A DNA stretch of 64,000 nucleotides from Nibribacter ruber (GTDB lineage: Bacteria; Bacteroidota; Bacteroidia; Cytophagales; Hymenobacteraceae). Both the position numbers and the translations under genes were made by a program. Shown one piece after another: positions 45,643 to 53,941 of the stretch (its first letter is position 1; each line of letters starts with the position of its first letter). The notes under the pieces were generated by a model, which saw only the letters and a program-made list of their open reading frames with translations, was not told the origin of the DNA and made no database searches. Location of the stretch: NCBI RefSeq assembly GCF_009913235.1, contig NZ_CP047897.1, forward strand, positions 1,879,501-1,943,500, read 5' to 3'.

Positions 45643-45849
45643 TTATTTGAGTGAGCGGCGCCTGAGCACCAGCTGTTCATCACCGTTCTCCACTACAATC
45701 AGTTTCTCATATCCGTCACCATTCTTGGCGAACTTCAGCTTCTCAAATACTTTATTGCTCTCCGGTTCAGTTAGTCCGTCTACGTAAATCAACACTTTAT
45801 CAGAACCTTCCTTCCGCACCTGCACACTGTAAATCCCTCTGATATCCAT
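45643..45849 (-). CDS. Small unknown phage protein
   Basis: A 68-residue protein (MDIRGIYSVQVRKEGS to LVLRRRSLK) with a likely beta-alpha-beta layout: two strands, a SNKVFEKLKFAK helix, then strands. Small and Lys/Glu-rich, like anti-host or regulatory phage proteins, but no family is recognised. Its upstream gap of 59 bp is shared with the divergent HNH gene. Confidence 0.55.
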   Translation of the reverse strand: MDIRGIYSVQVRKEGSDKVLIYVDGLTEPESNKVFEKLKFAKNGDGYEKLIVVENGDEQLVLRRRSLK

Positions 45850-45908
45850 AGTAAGCTTAGTTTACTTATTAGCTTGTAATCCTGATATTAGCTTAACTTA
45901 AATATACT

Positions 45909-46454
45909 ATGATACTAAACATAGACCTATTGCCAAATGAAGTTTGGGAAACACCAATTGTAATAAGGAGCAGTCAGGTGTTAAGATTCACAAAGTACCT
46001 GGTCAGCAATAAAGGAAGGGTTTACTCCCTTGTTAATGAAAGCTTAATGAGTTTAAATAGCAGGGTGCGTGGGTATGTTTCCGTAAATCTAATGATGCAG
46101 AAAGGAAAATATGCAACCATTACAGTGCACCGTCTAGTTGCAGGGACTTTTATTGAGAATCCAGAAAATAATACTCATGTTAACCACAAAGATGGTGTTA
46201 GACATAACAATAATGTAGAGAACTTAGAGTGGACTACCTGCAAAGACAATATTAATCATGGTCACACTAGAAGGAGGAAGTTCACAGATAAAGAACTAGC
46301 TACGCTGCTTAAAGATAGGCCAGACCTATATAGCGCAGTACTGGAAATGAAACAGTATTTATTAGAAAAGAAGGTTTTTGGAGAAGGTCCAATATCACCC
46401 ATCTGTATTTCCTATTCGATAGAAAAGAGAGATTATAACATAAGAATTGAATAA
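45909..46454 (+). CDS. HNH homing endonuclease with NUMOD4 motif
   Basis: A 181-residue free-standing homing endonuclease. The N-terminal NUMOD4 motif reads LPNEVWETPIV; the middle has SNKGRVYSL. The HNH nuclease (about 73-118) contains VHRLVAGTFI, NHKDGVRHNNNVENLEW with His93 and following Asn residues as metal ligands. It is the only plus-strand gene in the phage region, and AT-rich. It would cut specific DNA lacking the insertion and spread by repair. Confidence 0.88.
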   Translation: MILNIDLLPNEVWETPIVIRSSQVLRFTKYLVSNKGRVYSLVNESLMSLNSRVRGYVSVNLMMQKGKYATITVHRLVAGTFIENPENNTHVNHKDGVRHNNNVENLEWTTCKDNINHGHTRRRKFTDKELATLLKDRPDLYSAVLEMKQYLLEKKVFGEGPISPICISYSIEKRDYNIRIE

Positions 46455-46733
46455 CTAATCAATCTGCACAATTCTACTTTGGGAGTTCTGATGATCAGTT
46501 AAGGCGGTGAGGAAAAGCTGCAGAGCATTCATGGCCGCATAGTCTGCGGCCCAGTCAGAGATATGCTCTGGGTCACGCTTTACGGCGTTGAACACCAAGT
46601 TATTCACAAGACCATGTAAACTTGCCATGTCTGGTACCAGATGCATCAGCTGGATCAACGCGCCCATGGTATTATCGGTAAGCTCTGGTTGGTTGTGGAT
46701 GACGAAGGTGTCACCGACTTTGGAGATGGCCAT
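46455..46733 (-). CDS. Small unknown phage protein
   Basis: A 92-residue protein from ATG 46733 (MAISKVGDTFVIHN), largely helical after the first strand. A longer frame to 46886 adds a basic stretch that reads through GC-rich inverted repeats and is doubted; ATG 46808 is another option. Its stop is adjacent to the HNH stop (46454/46455), so the two genes converge with no spacer. No function can be assigned. Confidence 0.5.
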   Translation of the reverse strand: MAISKVGDTFVIHNQPELTDNTMGALIQLMHLVPDMASLHGLVNNLVFNAVKRDPEHISDWAADYAAMNALQLFLTALTDHQNSQSRIVQID

Positions 46734-47023
46734 CGTTGTTTCGCAAAGGGTGGGAAACAGGCACCCGCGTGCCCGTGAGAAGGAGCTGCGAAACAACTTA
46801 ACAGTCATTTTAGGGAGCCTTACGGGTACCCTACTCCTCCCCACGGGCACACGGCTATATAGTAATCTATAAAAGCCTAAACCCATGGGTGCCCCACGCC
46901 TATTGAATCGGAATGGGGCAACCAGGACTGTTAATAATGTTTCGCGTTACAAAATTCAGCAAATACTACCAGATATCAAAGCTTTCCATTTTTGGCCTGT
47001 TTTCTGGAAAACAGGCCAAAAAC
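46734..47023. other. Intergenic stretch between moron region and lysis genes
   Basis: No gene is convincing here. It contains GC-rich direct and inverted GGGCAC/GTGCCC and GGGTACC blocks (about 46755-46850), an AT-rich stretch at 46920-46985, and a host-type palindrome at its end. It may hold the promoter of the 92-residue gene, but I see no clear consensus. Confidence 0.4.
46988..47023. repeat. Host-type palindrome inside the prophage, copy 17
   Basis: Core TTTTTGGCCTGTTTTC and its exact complement around TGG. The core is identical base for base to the other prophage copy at 57628-57664. It lies behind the spanin-like gene and its terminator. Confidence 0.9.
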
Positions 47024-47058
47024 AAAAAGCCCTCAGCTAATGAGGCGAGGGCTTTTTG
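47023..47058. terminator. Terminator behind the spanin-like gene
   Basis: Twelve-bp outer stem CAAAAAGCCCTC/GAGGGCTTTTTG; both strands have T-rich 3' arms, so it may act in both directions. Confidence 0.85.
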
Positions 47059-47085
47059 TATGTCAAATATAAAATGGGTTGTCTG

Positions 47086-47706
47086 CTAATTGAGGAGGTA
47101 AACCGTAGTAGCTGCCCCGGCAATGAAGCCGAGGCCAAGCCAGACGCCGGTGCGCCTCCTGGGCACCTCAACCGAAAAACTCTGCAGGTCGGTCACCGTG
47201 GAATGCGGGTTAAGATTTCGGACCATTACTTCTAAGGTGGTAGGTTTGAAAATGCCGTTGGACCTGCTCACCTGAAATATCTCCAGTTCATTCCTGACTC
47301 GGTAATCCAGCGTGGGATGTTCTTTTTGTAAGTCTATGCTGGCGTTTATCCATTCATCATTGAAGGCGAGAATAGATTTGGAGGCCGGGTCTGGCGGTGA
47401 GGCGTCCACAATACCGATGGTCTCTACTGCCACCACGGTTGCGGTCTTGGTGCCGGTGCCTACTTTCCTCACTGCCTTGCCCAGCTTGGTTTCCTGACGG
47501 CCCACGGCTTTTGCGGAATTCACCTGCAATGGCTTGCTGGCCGTTTCCACGCCTTTGGCATCTTCTTTCTTAACAATCGGCTCATACTGAGACTGAAGGT
47601 TGGCCTCCGTCTGCCTTCGCTCACTGATGGAAGTGAACAAACCTGAGCAGACCACCAGCAGCGCAATCAAGAGCGCGGAACCAGCGGCAATCACATAGTT
47701 TCTCAT
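47086..47706 (-). CDS. Spanin-like/membrane-anchored phage lysis accessory candidate
   Basis: A 206-residue protein with an N-terminal transmembrane helix (about 4-25, VIAAGSALLIALLVVCSGLF), a Lys/Glu/Thr-rich stalk, a central folded part, and a short C-terminal hydrophobic segment (about 190-205, WLGLGFIAGAATTVYLL). Being the next gene after holin and endolysin, it may help disrupt or bridge the envelope like a spanin. There is no clear lipobox or sequence match, so this is a position-based guess. Confidence 0.5.
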   Translation of the reverse strand: MRNYVIAAGSALLIALLVVCSGLFTSISERRQTEANLQSQYEPIVKKEDAKGVETASKPLQVNSAKAVGRQETKLGKAVRKVGTGTKTATVVAVETIGIVDASPPDPASKSILAFNDEWINASIDLQKEHPTLDYRVRNELEIFQVSRSNGIFKPTTLEVMVRNLNPHSTVTDLQSFSVEVPRRRTGVWLGLGFIAGAATTVYLLN

Positions 47707-47746
47707 ACTTTTTACTTAAAGGGTTTGGTTGGTTTTAAATAGGATT

Positions 47747-47783
47747 CAAAGGTTGTCACTGGCCGCACTTTCAGAAAGGACAC
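47747..47783 (-). promoter_or_regulatory. Phage promoter family, member E (spanin-like gene)
   Basis: On the minus strand GTGTCCTTTC (47774-47783), 22 nt, CTTTG (47747-47751); 8-mer AACCTTTG. It is 40 nt before ATG 47706 and begins five bases after the endolysin stop, with only a T5 run and no strong hairpin between. Confidence 0.75.
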
Positions 47784-47788
47784 AAAAA

Positions 47789-48472
47789 TCACAGCTGCTT
47801 CAGGAGCCGCAAAGCCTTCAAAAAATCGGCGGCGTAGCTGGCCACTTTTGCCGCTTTGTCTGATCCGTTAATGATGGCCCGTGCACTGGTGAAGTCACAG
47901 GATTTAGTGGTGATGAAATGAGAGAGTTTCCTAGTGGTGAACCATCCGTCACGCATGCCCACCACCAGGGTGTTCACGGCAATGGGAAGCTCTGCGATTC
48001 GCTCTGGGTGGGCAACCAGGTCAACGCCCACGGCCGTGCCGGCGCGCCTGTAGTTGTCCTTGCCCGTAGTCTGGCAGAAATCGCGGCCGCGAAACTTCCA
48101 ACCTTCACCTGAGGCCTCATTGCCGTTGCCCATTCTGTTACAGTAACAGTTGTTTGCAATCGCCTGAGGCTTGTGGGCCAGTTTCTTGGCCAGTGCGTTG
48201 GGTACCTTCACTTTCGCCTTGGGATCCACGGCATAGCGGCCGGGCCAGTTGTTGGCCAGCCCCTGCGCTGAGTAGTTCAGGTTTTCACCCGTTGGCACCA
48301 TCCCCTCACCCACTTCATGGAAGACGGTGGCCAGCACGTAGGCAATCTGCTCCAGCTGGGTGACGCCCCGGTCTTTGCAGGTTTTAACGATCAACTCGAT
48401 TGCGGCCACCGCCGACTGCGGAATGGAGTTGCCGAACAGGGCAACCCGCACGTTGTCAAAGAAGGCTTTCAT
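47789..48472 (-). CDS. GH19 chitinase-like endolysin
   Basis: Phage lysozyme-type enzyme of 227 residues that would cut the peptidoglycan glycan strands at lysis. GH19 hallmarks: AYVLATVFHEVGEGM with catalytic Glu53, GENLNYSAQGL with Glu63, CNRMGNGN, and GWKFRGRDFCQTTGKDNYRRAG. There is no signal peptide, so export depends on the holin. It overlaps the holin by one base. Confidence 0.92.
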   Translation of the reverse strand: MKAFFDNVRVALFGNSIPQSAVAAIELIVKTCKDRGVTQLEQIAYVLATVFHEVGEGMVPTGENLNYSAQGLANNWPGRYAVDPKAKVKVPNALAKKLAHKPQAIANNCYCNRMGNGNEASGEGWKFRGRDFCQTTGKDNYRRAGTAVGVDLVAHPERIAELPIAVNTLVVGMRDGWFTTRKLSHFITTKSCDFTSARAIINGSDKAAKVASYAADFLKALRLLKQL

Positions 48473-48993
48473 TACCTGCCCTCCTCTTTTGGTTGGAAGG
48501 CATCTAAAATGTTCTGGCCATTGAGGGTGCCTTCTTCCTGCACGCTTACCATGCGGCTGCGGAACCAGTTAGGCAGAAAGCCCTTGCCTACTTTCTTCAG
48601 GTTCTCATCCACCGACATCACCTCGCACCCGATCAACAGAAAATAGATGAAGCCTTTGAAGCCTGGGAAAACGATGCTGGCCCAGAAATTCGGCTCGCCG
48701 TCCACCAGGTGATGCGTGAGCACGTGCACGATGATCAGGACGAAGAAGTACTCCCCCAGTTTTTTGCAGATCTGCCGAAGCCTGAAGGAGTAGAGCGTTC
48801 TGGCGATCCAGGAGGCATAGATGCCGCTCAGGGTGTCTATGAACACGGCCACCACCAGGAAGCCCACAAAGTCCCAGTCGTTGAAGACGTACTTGTTGAA
48901 CAGGTTGATGGCTAGTTCCAAGGCGTGCTGGGAGCCGGAGGAGATGACCGCCAATACAAGCAGCATCTGGTTGAAAACGATAGAAAGGAGCAT
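48472..48993 (-). CDS. Phage holin (phage_holin_4 type)
   Basis: A 173-residue membrane protein with about four hydrophobic segments (VFNQMLLVLAVISSG, FVGFLVVAVFIDTLSGIYASW, FFVLIIVHVLTHHL, FKGFIYFLLIGCEVMS). The DxxSGIxAS pattern and KKLGEYFF stretch match holins of Bacteroidota and Firmicutes phages. It would open the inner membrane and time lysis, directly upstream of the endolysin. Confidence 0.88.
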   Translation of the reverse strand: MLLSIVFNQMLLVLAVISSGSQHALELAINLFNKYVFNDWDFVGFLVVAVFIDTLSGIYASWIARTLYSFRLRQICKKLGEYFFVLIIVHVLTHHLVDGEPNFWASIVFPGFKGFIYFLLIGCEVMSVDENLKKVGKGFLPNWFRSRMVSVQEEGTLNGQNILDAFQPKEEGR

Positions 48994-49024
48994 TTTAAAA
49001 GGGTTTAGTATGGGTTGGGTTGGG

Positions 49025-50029
49025 TTAGAATGCGCGGAAGGTTCTGTTGGTGGACTGGTTCAAAGGCACCTTTTCCACTGGTGCGGAATAGCGGTCACTG
49101 GTGAAGTAGGCGGCGTATTTGGTCTCAGATGCGTTGCGGTCCAGGTACTGGCGCATCTTGTGCAGGAAGTGAAGGCCGTCCACCTCTGCCTCGCGTATCT
49201 TGGACTCCAGCAGTTTGGCGTTGTCGGCATCCGCTTCTTTGGCGTTGCCCTCGTCAATCCTGGCATAGGTGATCTCTATGCCGTCCGGCGTGAGCTCAAA
49301 GCCCTGCTCTACCAGCGCCTTGGCCACGGTGAGGTGCGCCAGCGCCGGTTGTATATAATATTCCAGCAGGCGTTTGTTGTCTTCGCTCACGGTGCCGGCC
49401 TTGATCTGGGTGCTGATCTCATCGGCCAGTTCCTCCCCTATCTGCGGAATGATGCCCATGCGCTCCACTTTCCTGATGACCGGCTGTAGGCCAAGGAAGG
49501 TAAGCCAGGAGTTCCGGATGGAGTAGTGCTCAGAGAACTCAGCGGCCGCGTTGATGAAGTTGCGCCTGAACTGGGAAAGGATGCCCGAGTTCTTCCACTC
49601 TATAAAATCAGCTTCTTCCACGTTGGCAATTAGATACTGCAGGGATTTCTCCAAGGCGCTGTAACCCTTTTTAAGCAGGCTTCTTCTCAGTTCGTTCGTC
49701 TGCCACTGGAAGGCAGTCTTAACGGACTGGTCAGAGTGAATATGGATGCCAAGGTTGGTGATGTCCACTTGGTTCAATGCCATGTAGCCTTCCATGGCCA
49801 GATTGGCAATTGCCCCCTGCAGATACCCTAGAAGCACCTTCTGCTTGTCTGTCAGCGTTTGTGCCTCGTATTTTTCCAGAAGCAACTCATAGAAGGCGTT
49901 GCCAAGGTATTTCCTCAGATGCTCGTCTTCCACCAATAGGATGTCACCCATGACCGGCTCCAGCTCAAAGCTGCTGGCCACGCCCACGTAGAGCGTAAAT
50001 TCCTCAATTGTTCTAATCAGCGTTTTCAT
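49025..50029 (-). CDS. Phage structural protein, connector candidate (DUF6712-like)
   Basis: A 334-residue mostly helical protein. The opening LIRTIEEFTLYVGVASSFELEPVMGD (shown in part) and LRKYLGNAFYELLLEKY resemble, from memory, the Bacteroidota phage family DUF6712. Two similar-looking halves (YLGNAFYELL and ITYARIDEGN regions) may be a duplication. It follows the portal gene, so a head-tail connector or neck role is likely but unproven. Start overlaps the previous stop by four bases. Confidence 0.65.
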   Translation of the reverse strand: MKTLIRTIEEFTLYVGVASSFELEPVMGDILLVEDEHLRKYLGNAFYELLLEKYEAQTLTDKQKVLLGYLQGAIANLAMEGYMALNQVDITNLGIHIHSDQSVKTAFQWQTNELRRSLLKKGYSALEKSLQYLIANVEEADFIEWKNSGILSQFRRNFINAAAEFSEHYSIRNSWLTFLGLQPVIRKVERMGIIPQIGEELADEISTQIKAGTVSEDNKRLLEYYIQPALAHLTVAKALVEQGFELTPDGIEITYARIDEGNAKEADADNAKLLESKIREAEVDGLHFLHKMRQYLDRNASETKYAAYFTSDRYSAPVEKVPLNQSTNRTFRAF

Positions 50030-50238
50030 GATGCTTTGTCATTTTGGCTAAAGCCGATTCTATTTTTCTCTTCTGCCAACTGCAGCATGGCTCCTGGGAA
50101 GTTGCAGCTGCGCAGGTCTTTGTTGTGGTTGATCCAGACGCACACATATTTGCCGTCCTCTGCCTTTGCGGCCACTGTCATGCGACACTCTGGGTTGGAG
50201 ACGAGTGCCACCAACTGGCCTTCCCGGTATTCTTCCAT
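50026..50238 (-). CDS. Small DUF2158-like protein
   Basis: A 70-residue protein with a beta-barrel-like pattern: YREGQLVALVSNPECRMTVAA then YVCVWINHNKDLRSCNFPG. This matches the DUF2158/YodC small-protein pattern (K/R-xG-D/Q-V-V, RMTV, a Cys/Trp strand). It lies three bases behind the portal stop. Function unknown. Confidence 0.65.
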   Translation of the reverse strand: MEEYREGQLVALVSNPECRMTVAAKAEDGKYVCVWINHNKDLRSCNFPGAMLQLAEEKNRIGFSQNDKAS

Positions 50239-50241
50239 GGC

Positions 50242-51585
50242 TTAGGAGGTTTCCTGCTGCACCTGCTTGCCTTTGTCCAGCGTCATGATGAGTGGGTTCT
50301 GGATCCGGAACACCGTGTTGGGGTTCCAGCCGTTGACGTCCCTTACCGTGTAAAGCGGTTCCAGCACCAGTTCCTGCTGGAATTTGGAGGTAGAGATGAA
50401 GTTGTTGAAATGCACGCGGGCGTCTGAGCCGGAGCCCGCGCCCATGCTCTTGCCGGGCGTGATACCCATGAGCACCGGAGCCAAGCCCACGGCGGTCAGA
50501 ATATGGGAAGAAGCCTCCTGAGAGTCTTCCACATAGATGCCCGATTGCAGCTTGTCATCAACGGCCTCTACTTTGAAAGCCGCAATGGTCTCACCAGAAT
50601 CAAGTGTGATAGTAGTAGTAAGAATGGACTTGCCTGCACCGTCCGTACCGGCCATCACTTTGTCAAAAGTCTCGAGTTCATCACCGATAATAAGTTTGCG
50701 CTGGTCCTCAGACTTCTCATCCCAGTCTTTGTATTTCCACACCCAGTAGGCAGAGTGCACAGAGACGATGTATTTGATGGTAAGCTGGTTTTTGAAAAGC
50801 TGCTTCTTAAACTCTGGGATGGCCTGCGCCACCTCCAACCATCCGGAGCGGCGAACGCTGTTCCAGGAAGCCAACTGATAAGCGCATTTGTCCGGCGATG
50901 GAATGGAGATGGGATAAATGAACTTGTCTTCGCCTGACTCCAGAATCTGCGCAACCGGGTCATCATACGGGTCCAGTACGCTCACGCTCTTCAAACCGTC
51001 GATAGAATCAGACTTGTCCCAGTTGCCGTTTATGTACAGGCGCTCAAAAATGCCACTGGTGGGGTTTGCCTTTGAATAGCGGCTGAAAGTGGCCTCCTGC
51101 GAGGTAAGGCGCACGATCTGGGAGCCGTCACGCGATTTGACAAACTCAGGAAAGGAGTTGGCAAACCAGGACAGATCCATAAAGGACTCATAGCCGTAGC
51201 GGAGGATGTTGGTCTTTCTGAAAAACTCATCAATGGCCGTGTCCTTGGTGCGCTGGAATATCTCATTGCCAGCATCATCATAACCGGTAATCTCACCGTA
51301 GGTAATGCCACCGGCGTGCCATAGGGCTGCGCGGCGCTCAAGAACGGCAGGCAGGATGGTGTTCTTCTCTGCCTCTTCACGCACGTTCTGCGGGAACTTG
51401 TTATCATCTCCCCACTTCTCAATGTCGCCACCGCCGTCTGCCTTCTTGGTGGGTACGGTGGGCGTTCCCATGTCCCGGCCCTTACTGCCTGCGTTGGCGG
51501 CAGACAAGGCGCTGCCGGTTTTGAAGACGCTGCGGGAATTGGACCCGAAGAACATGGTGCCTGAGCTATTGGCTATAACCGTCAT
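50242..51585 (-). CDS. Phage portal protein
   Basis: Forms the dodecameric ring through which DNA enters the head. The 447-residue protein has the wing/stem pattern of phage portals: IEKWGDDNKFPQNVREEAEKN near the start, ILRYGYESFMDLSWFANSFPEF, WLEVAQAIPEFKKQLFKNQ, and the C-terminal channel region GSGSDARVHFNNFISTS with FQQELVLEPL. It overlaps the preceding stop by one base (TAATG). Confidence 0.85.
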   Translation of the reverse strand: MTVIANSSGTMFFGSNSRSVFKTGSALSAANAGSKGRDMGTPTVPTKKADGGGDIEKWGDDNKFPQNVREEAEKNTILPAVLERRAALWHAGGITYGEITGYDDAGNEIFQRTKDTAIDEFFRKTNILRYGYESFMDLSWFANSFPEFVKSRDGSQIVRLTSQEATFSRYSKANPTSGIFERLYINGNWDKSDSIDGLKSVSVLDPYDDPVAQILESGEDKFIYPISIPSPDKCAYQLASWNSVRRSGWLEVAQAIPEFKKQLFKNQLTIKYIVSVHSAYWVWKYKDWDEKSEDQRKLIIGDELETFDKVMAGTDGAGKSILTTTITLDSGETIAAFKVEAVDDKLQSGIYVEDSQEASSHILTAVGLAPVLMGITPGKSMGAGSGSDARVHFNNFISTSKFQQELVLEPLYTVRDVNGWNPNTVFRIQNPLIMTLDKGKQVQQETS

Positions 51586-51929
51586 TAGATAATTACTTTA
51601 AGGTCGTTGAACTGGGTGATAAGGAAGAGGTGCACGGTGCGCGTCTGGCCGTTGCCGAGGATGATGTTGCGGGTGGCGTTGGCGAAGTGGTTGGGGTTTT
51701 TCTTGGACTTGGCAGGCGATTCTGAGTCCACAGGAAAATCTTCCTGTGTCTCTGCTGAATTGGTTTTCCCTTTTCTGCCCACGCTGGTCATGGTGACGCC
51801 ACGGCGCACCTTGCGCTCACCACCGGTCTGTTTTTTCTCATTGGCGGTGAAGTGCACAATGTCGAAAGGCTCACCCTCCTCCATTTTTTCCAGCGCATCC
51901 GCAAGCCGTATGATTCCCTTTCCTTTCAT
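51585..51929 (-). CDS. Small basic phage protein
   Basis: A 114-residue protein from ATG 51929 (MKGKGIIRLADALEKMEEGE). Very rich in Lys and charged residues in the middle (KKQTGGERKVRRG, ESPAKSKKNPNH), with a hydrophobic C-terminal strand. An extension to 52055 would read through the phage promoter and so is rejected. It is first in the portal transcript; function not recognised. Confidence 0.65.
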   Translation of the reverse strand: MKGKGIIRLADALEKMEEGEPFDIVHFTANEKKQTGGERKVRRGVTMTSVGRKGKTNSAETQEDFPVDSESPAKSKKNPNHFANATRNIILGNGQTRTVHLFLITQFNDLKVII

Positions 51930-51936
51930 AGTAGCC

Positions 51937-51973
51937 CAAAGTTCAGGCGCGGCGGTGCGTGCGGAAAGGACAC
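51937..51973 (-). promoter_or_regulatory. Phage promoter family, member C (portal unit)
   Basis: On the minus strand GTGTCCTTTC (51964-51973), 22 nt, CTTTG (51937-51941); 8-mer GAACTTTG. Only seven bases separate it from ATG 51929, so the transcript is leaderless or nearly so. It is preceded by T6. Confidence 0.8.
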
Positions 51974-52020
51974 AAAAAACGGGAACGGGTATTTTAGAGG
52001 GTATTGGTTGTTTAGTGGCA

Positions 52021-52045
52021 ACTTTCCAGAAAACAGGCCAAAAAC
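52021..52045. repeat. Half-palindrome of the host family in the phage
   Basis: Right arm CCAGAAAACAGGCCAAAAAC without a matching left arm, between the terminase and portal units. A remnant of the 38-bp family. Confidence 0.6.
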
Positions 52046-52216
52046 CCAGTCTCAAAAATTTTCTGGCAAAACCGCGTCAGTTTTCCCGAAACCAAAAAAA
52101 ACGAGGCCCGGCCAGATTTCGCAGTCTCAAAATGCGGATTCGCACCCCGGCCTTGCTCTAACGCGTGGCGGCAGTTGCCACCCCCTAATCGGGGGATATA
52201 TGACCGGCGACCCCAA

Positions 52217-52250
52217 AGCAAAAGAGCCGCAGCGGTCTGGCTGCGGCTCT
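52217..52250 (-). terminator. Terminator behind the terminase large subunit
   Basis: Ten-bp stem AGAGCCGCAG/CTGCGGCTCT, 8-nt loop, followed on the minus strand by TTTTG. Lies 30 bp behind the terminase stop. Confidence 0.8.
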
Positions 52251-52279
52251 CGCCTTCATTGCTTATGTGATGGCAAAGC

Positions 52280-53941
52280 CTACCTGGTCACCACCACCAG
52301 GTCAGCGAAGTTGCCACCCCTTCTGATCACGTGCTTGTCTATGCTGACCAGATGCAGGTCCACGGTATCAGTGTAGTGGGTAGCCTCCTGAGCCGGCGTT
52401 GAGGCGCGGCCCTCGCTGCTCTTGTCTTTAGCAATCTGCCCATCCCTGCCCTCACGCACCGGCGCCATGGTCAGTGCCGTGAGCACGTCCTTGCAGTGCA
52501 CCTTATTGAACCTGATCTTAGGCAGGCGCGGGTTCTTCTCTGAGAACATCTCGTGGGCCAGGTGATACCTGGCTTGGTGCCTTGGCATACGACCCAGCTC
52601 CACCTTGGTCACTGTCCAGCCCCGCTTCTTGAGACACTCCATGAACTGCTGGTTATAGGACAGCTTAGAGTCTGCGCGCCTGTGGTCACCGTGCTCCTTG
52701 TCCGGAATGAAGAAGATCTTCTTATTGAGATGGTAGGCATAGTAGTCGCAGAACTCTTCGGCCAGGTCACTGATCAGCTTAGGGTGCTTCACATAGAAGC
52801 CCTTCAGGAACCTGTACTCCGGGCTTAGGTCCTGAGCCACGGTAAGGGATGATATCTTGGCCCCCCAGTCCACGGCAAGGCGCAAGGGCTGGCTGCTCAC
52901 ACAGTCACCGTCCATGCGGCTGTCTGCAGTAGTGAGTTTGTCCAACTGGTAGTTCAATCCCTCCAGGTAGGCATCATTCTCAAACTGGTTATAGGTGTGC
53001 TTCTTCAGGCTAAGGGTTGGGTAGAAGCCGGCCTCTACCTTTCCCGGCCGCTGGTTGAGCACCTCCATCAGGAACACGTACTCGGTAAGCGACTCACGCT
53101 GCTGCTCCAGGTATTTGATGCCCAGGTTTCTCAGGTTCTCAAACGCATTGGCCTCAGAGTAGAGCAGGCCCGTTGCCGGGTCTGGGTAGAACTTCAGTTC
53201 CTTGCTAAGGCGGTTGATGTCCTGCCACAGCTTTTTCCTGAACTCAACATCCTTATTATCTATGAACTTCAGCTGCAGGTCAATCATCTCATTCTGCAGA
53301 GTGATGAAATCATAGCCTGCCTTGATATAGTGCTCCCCTCCCTTCAAAAGCCAATGGCTGGCGTCATAGGGCATGGAACTGAAGTGGAATTCCCCATGGT
53401 GCAGACGCTGGTTTTTGAAGAAGCGGCGGTTACCGCGCAAAGTAGGCAGCACCTCCCTATCATACTGGTCTTTGTTGATCAGCAGGGACTCATCCGAGAT
53501 ACTGCCGTCAAAGTTACCCCCACGGGCGCTGGTGGCCCCGCCGTCCTGACTTACCATCTGAAACACCACGCCTTCCTTCCAGAAGTAGATGCAGTGGTCG
53601 TATTTCAAAGGCGGTTCATAAGGCTCAATGGCCTTCCACGTTTTGGGCGGTCTTCTGCCCACGAAATAATGCACGTCTTTATAGAGGCCCAGTCTGGCGA
53701 GAGAACCGATCGTACTAGGAAGCGTGACAGTCAATAGCTGCTGGAAAGTAGAGCCGAGGATCACCCACTTGCTTCTGGGAAGCGTTTTGATGATCAACAG
53801 GATCAGCCAGGCAATGATGGAAGACTTGCCGGTGGCACGCCCCCAGAGGCAGATGGAGGCGGCAAACTTACTGACAGCGAAAAGAAGCTGGACCCGGTTA
53901 AGGTCCAGCTTCTTAGACTTTGGCTCTGGGCTACTCATCAT
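52280..53941 (-). CDS. terL: Terminase large subunit
   Basis: ATP-driven motor and nuclease that packages phage DNA. From ATG 53941 it has 553 residues. The Walker A-like GRATGKSS (34-41) opens the ATPase; GNFDGSISDESLLI may carry the Walker B/DE region. The C-terminal RNase H-like nuclease has LAVDWGAKISS (Asp ligand), FIPDKEHGDHR and MAPVREGRDGQIAKDKSS. The start overlaps the small subunit stop by 11 bases; a GTG at 53980 would overlap more. Confidence 0.85.
   Translation of the reverse strand: MMSSPEPKSKKLDLNRVQLLFAVSKFAASICLWGRATGKSSIIAWLILLIIKTLPRSKWVILGSTFQQLLTVTLPSTIGSLARLGLYKDVHYFVGRRPPKTWKAIEPYEPPLKYDHCIYFWKEGVVFQMVSQDGGATSARGGNFDGSISDESLLINKDQYDREVLPTLRGNRRFFKNQRLHHGEFHFSSMPYDASHWLLKGGEHYIKAGYDFITLQNEMIDLQLKFIDNKDVEFRKKLWQDINRLSKELKFYPDPATGLLYSEANAFENLRNLGIKYLEQQRESLTEYVFLMEVLNQRPGKVEAGFYPTLSLKKHTYNQFENDAYLEGLNYQLDKLTTADSRMDGDCVSSQPLRLAVDWGAKISSLTVAQDLSPEYRFLKGFYVKHPKLISDLAEEFCDYYAYHLNKKIFFIPDKEHGDHRRADSKLSYNQQFMECLKKRGWTVTKVELGRMPRHQARYHLAHEMFSEKNPRLPKIRFNKVHCKDVLTALTMAPVREGRDGQIAKDKSSEGRASTPAQEATHYTDTVDLHLVSIDKHVIRRGGNFADLVVVTR

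Larger units (their letters stand above)
51930..52279. other. Gap between terminase and portal units
   Basis: No gene is seen in these 350 bp. The contents are the terminase terminator (52217-52250), a half-copy of the host palindrome (52021-52045), a CCCCCTAATCGGGGG inverted repeat near 52180-52195 and the phage promoter (51937-51973). Confidence 0.7.

Noticed and set aside
46734-46886. N-terminal extension of the 92-residue gene to 46886
   Set aside because: It crosses GC-rich inverted repeats and gives a basic segment without similarity to the rest; the shorter start at 46733 is more likely.
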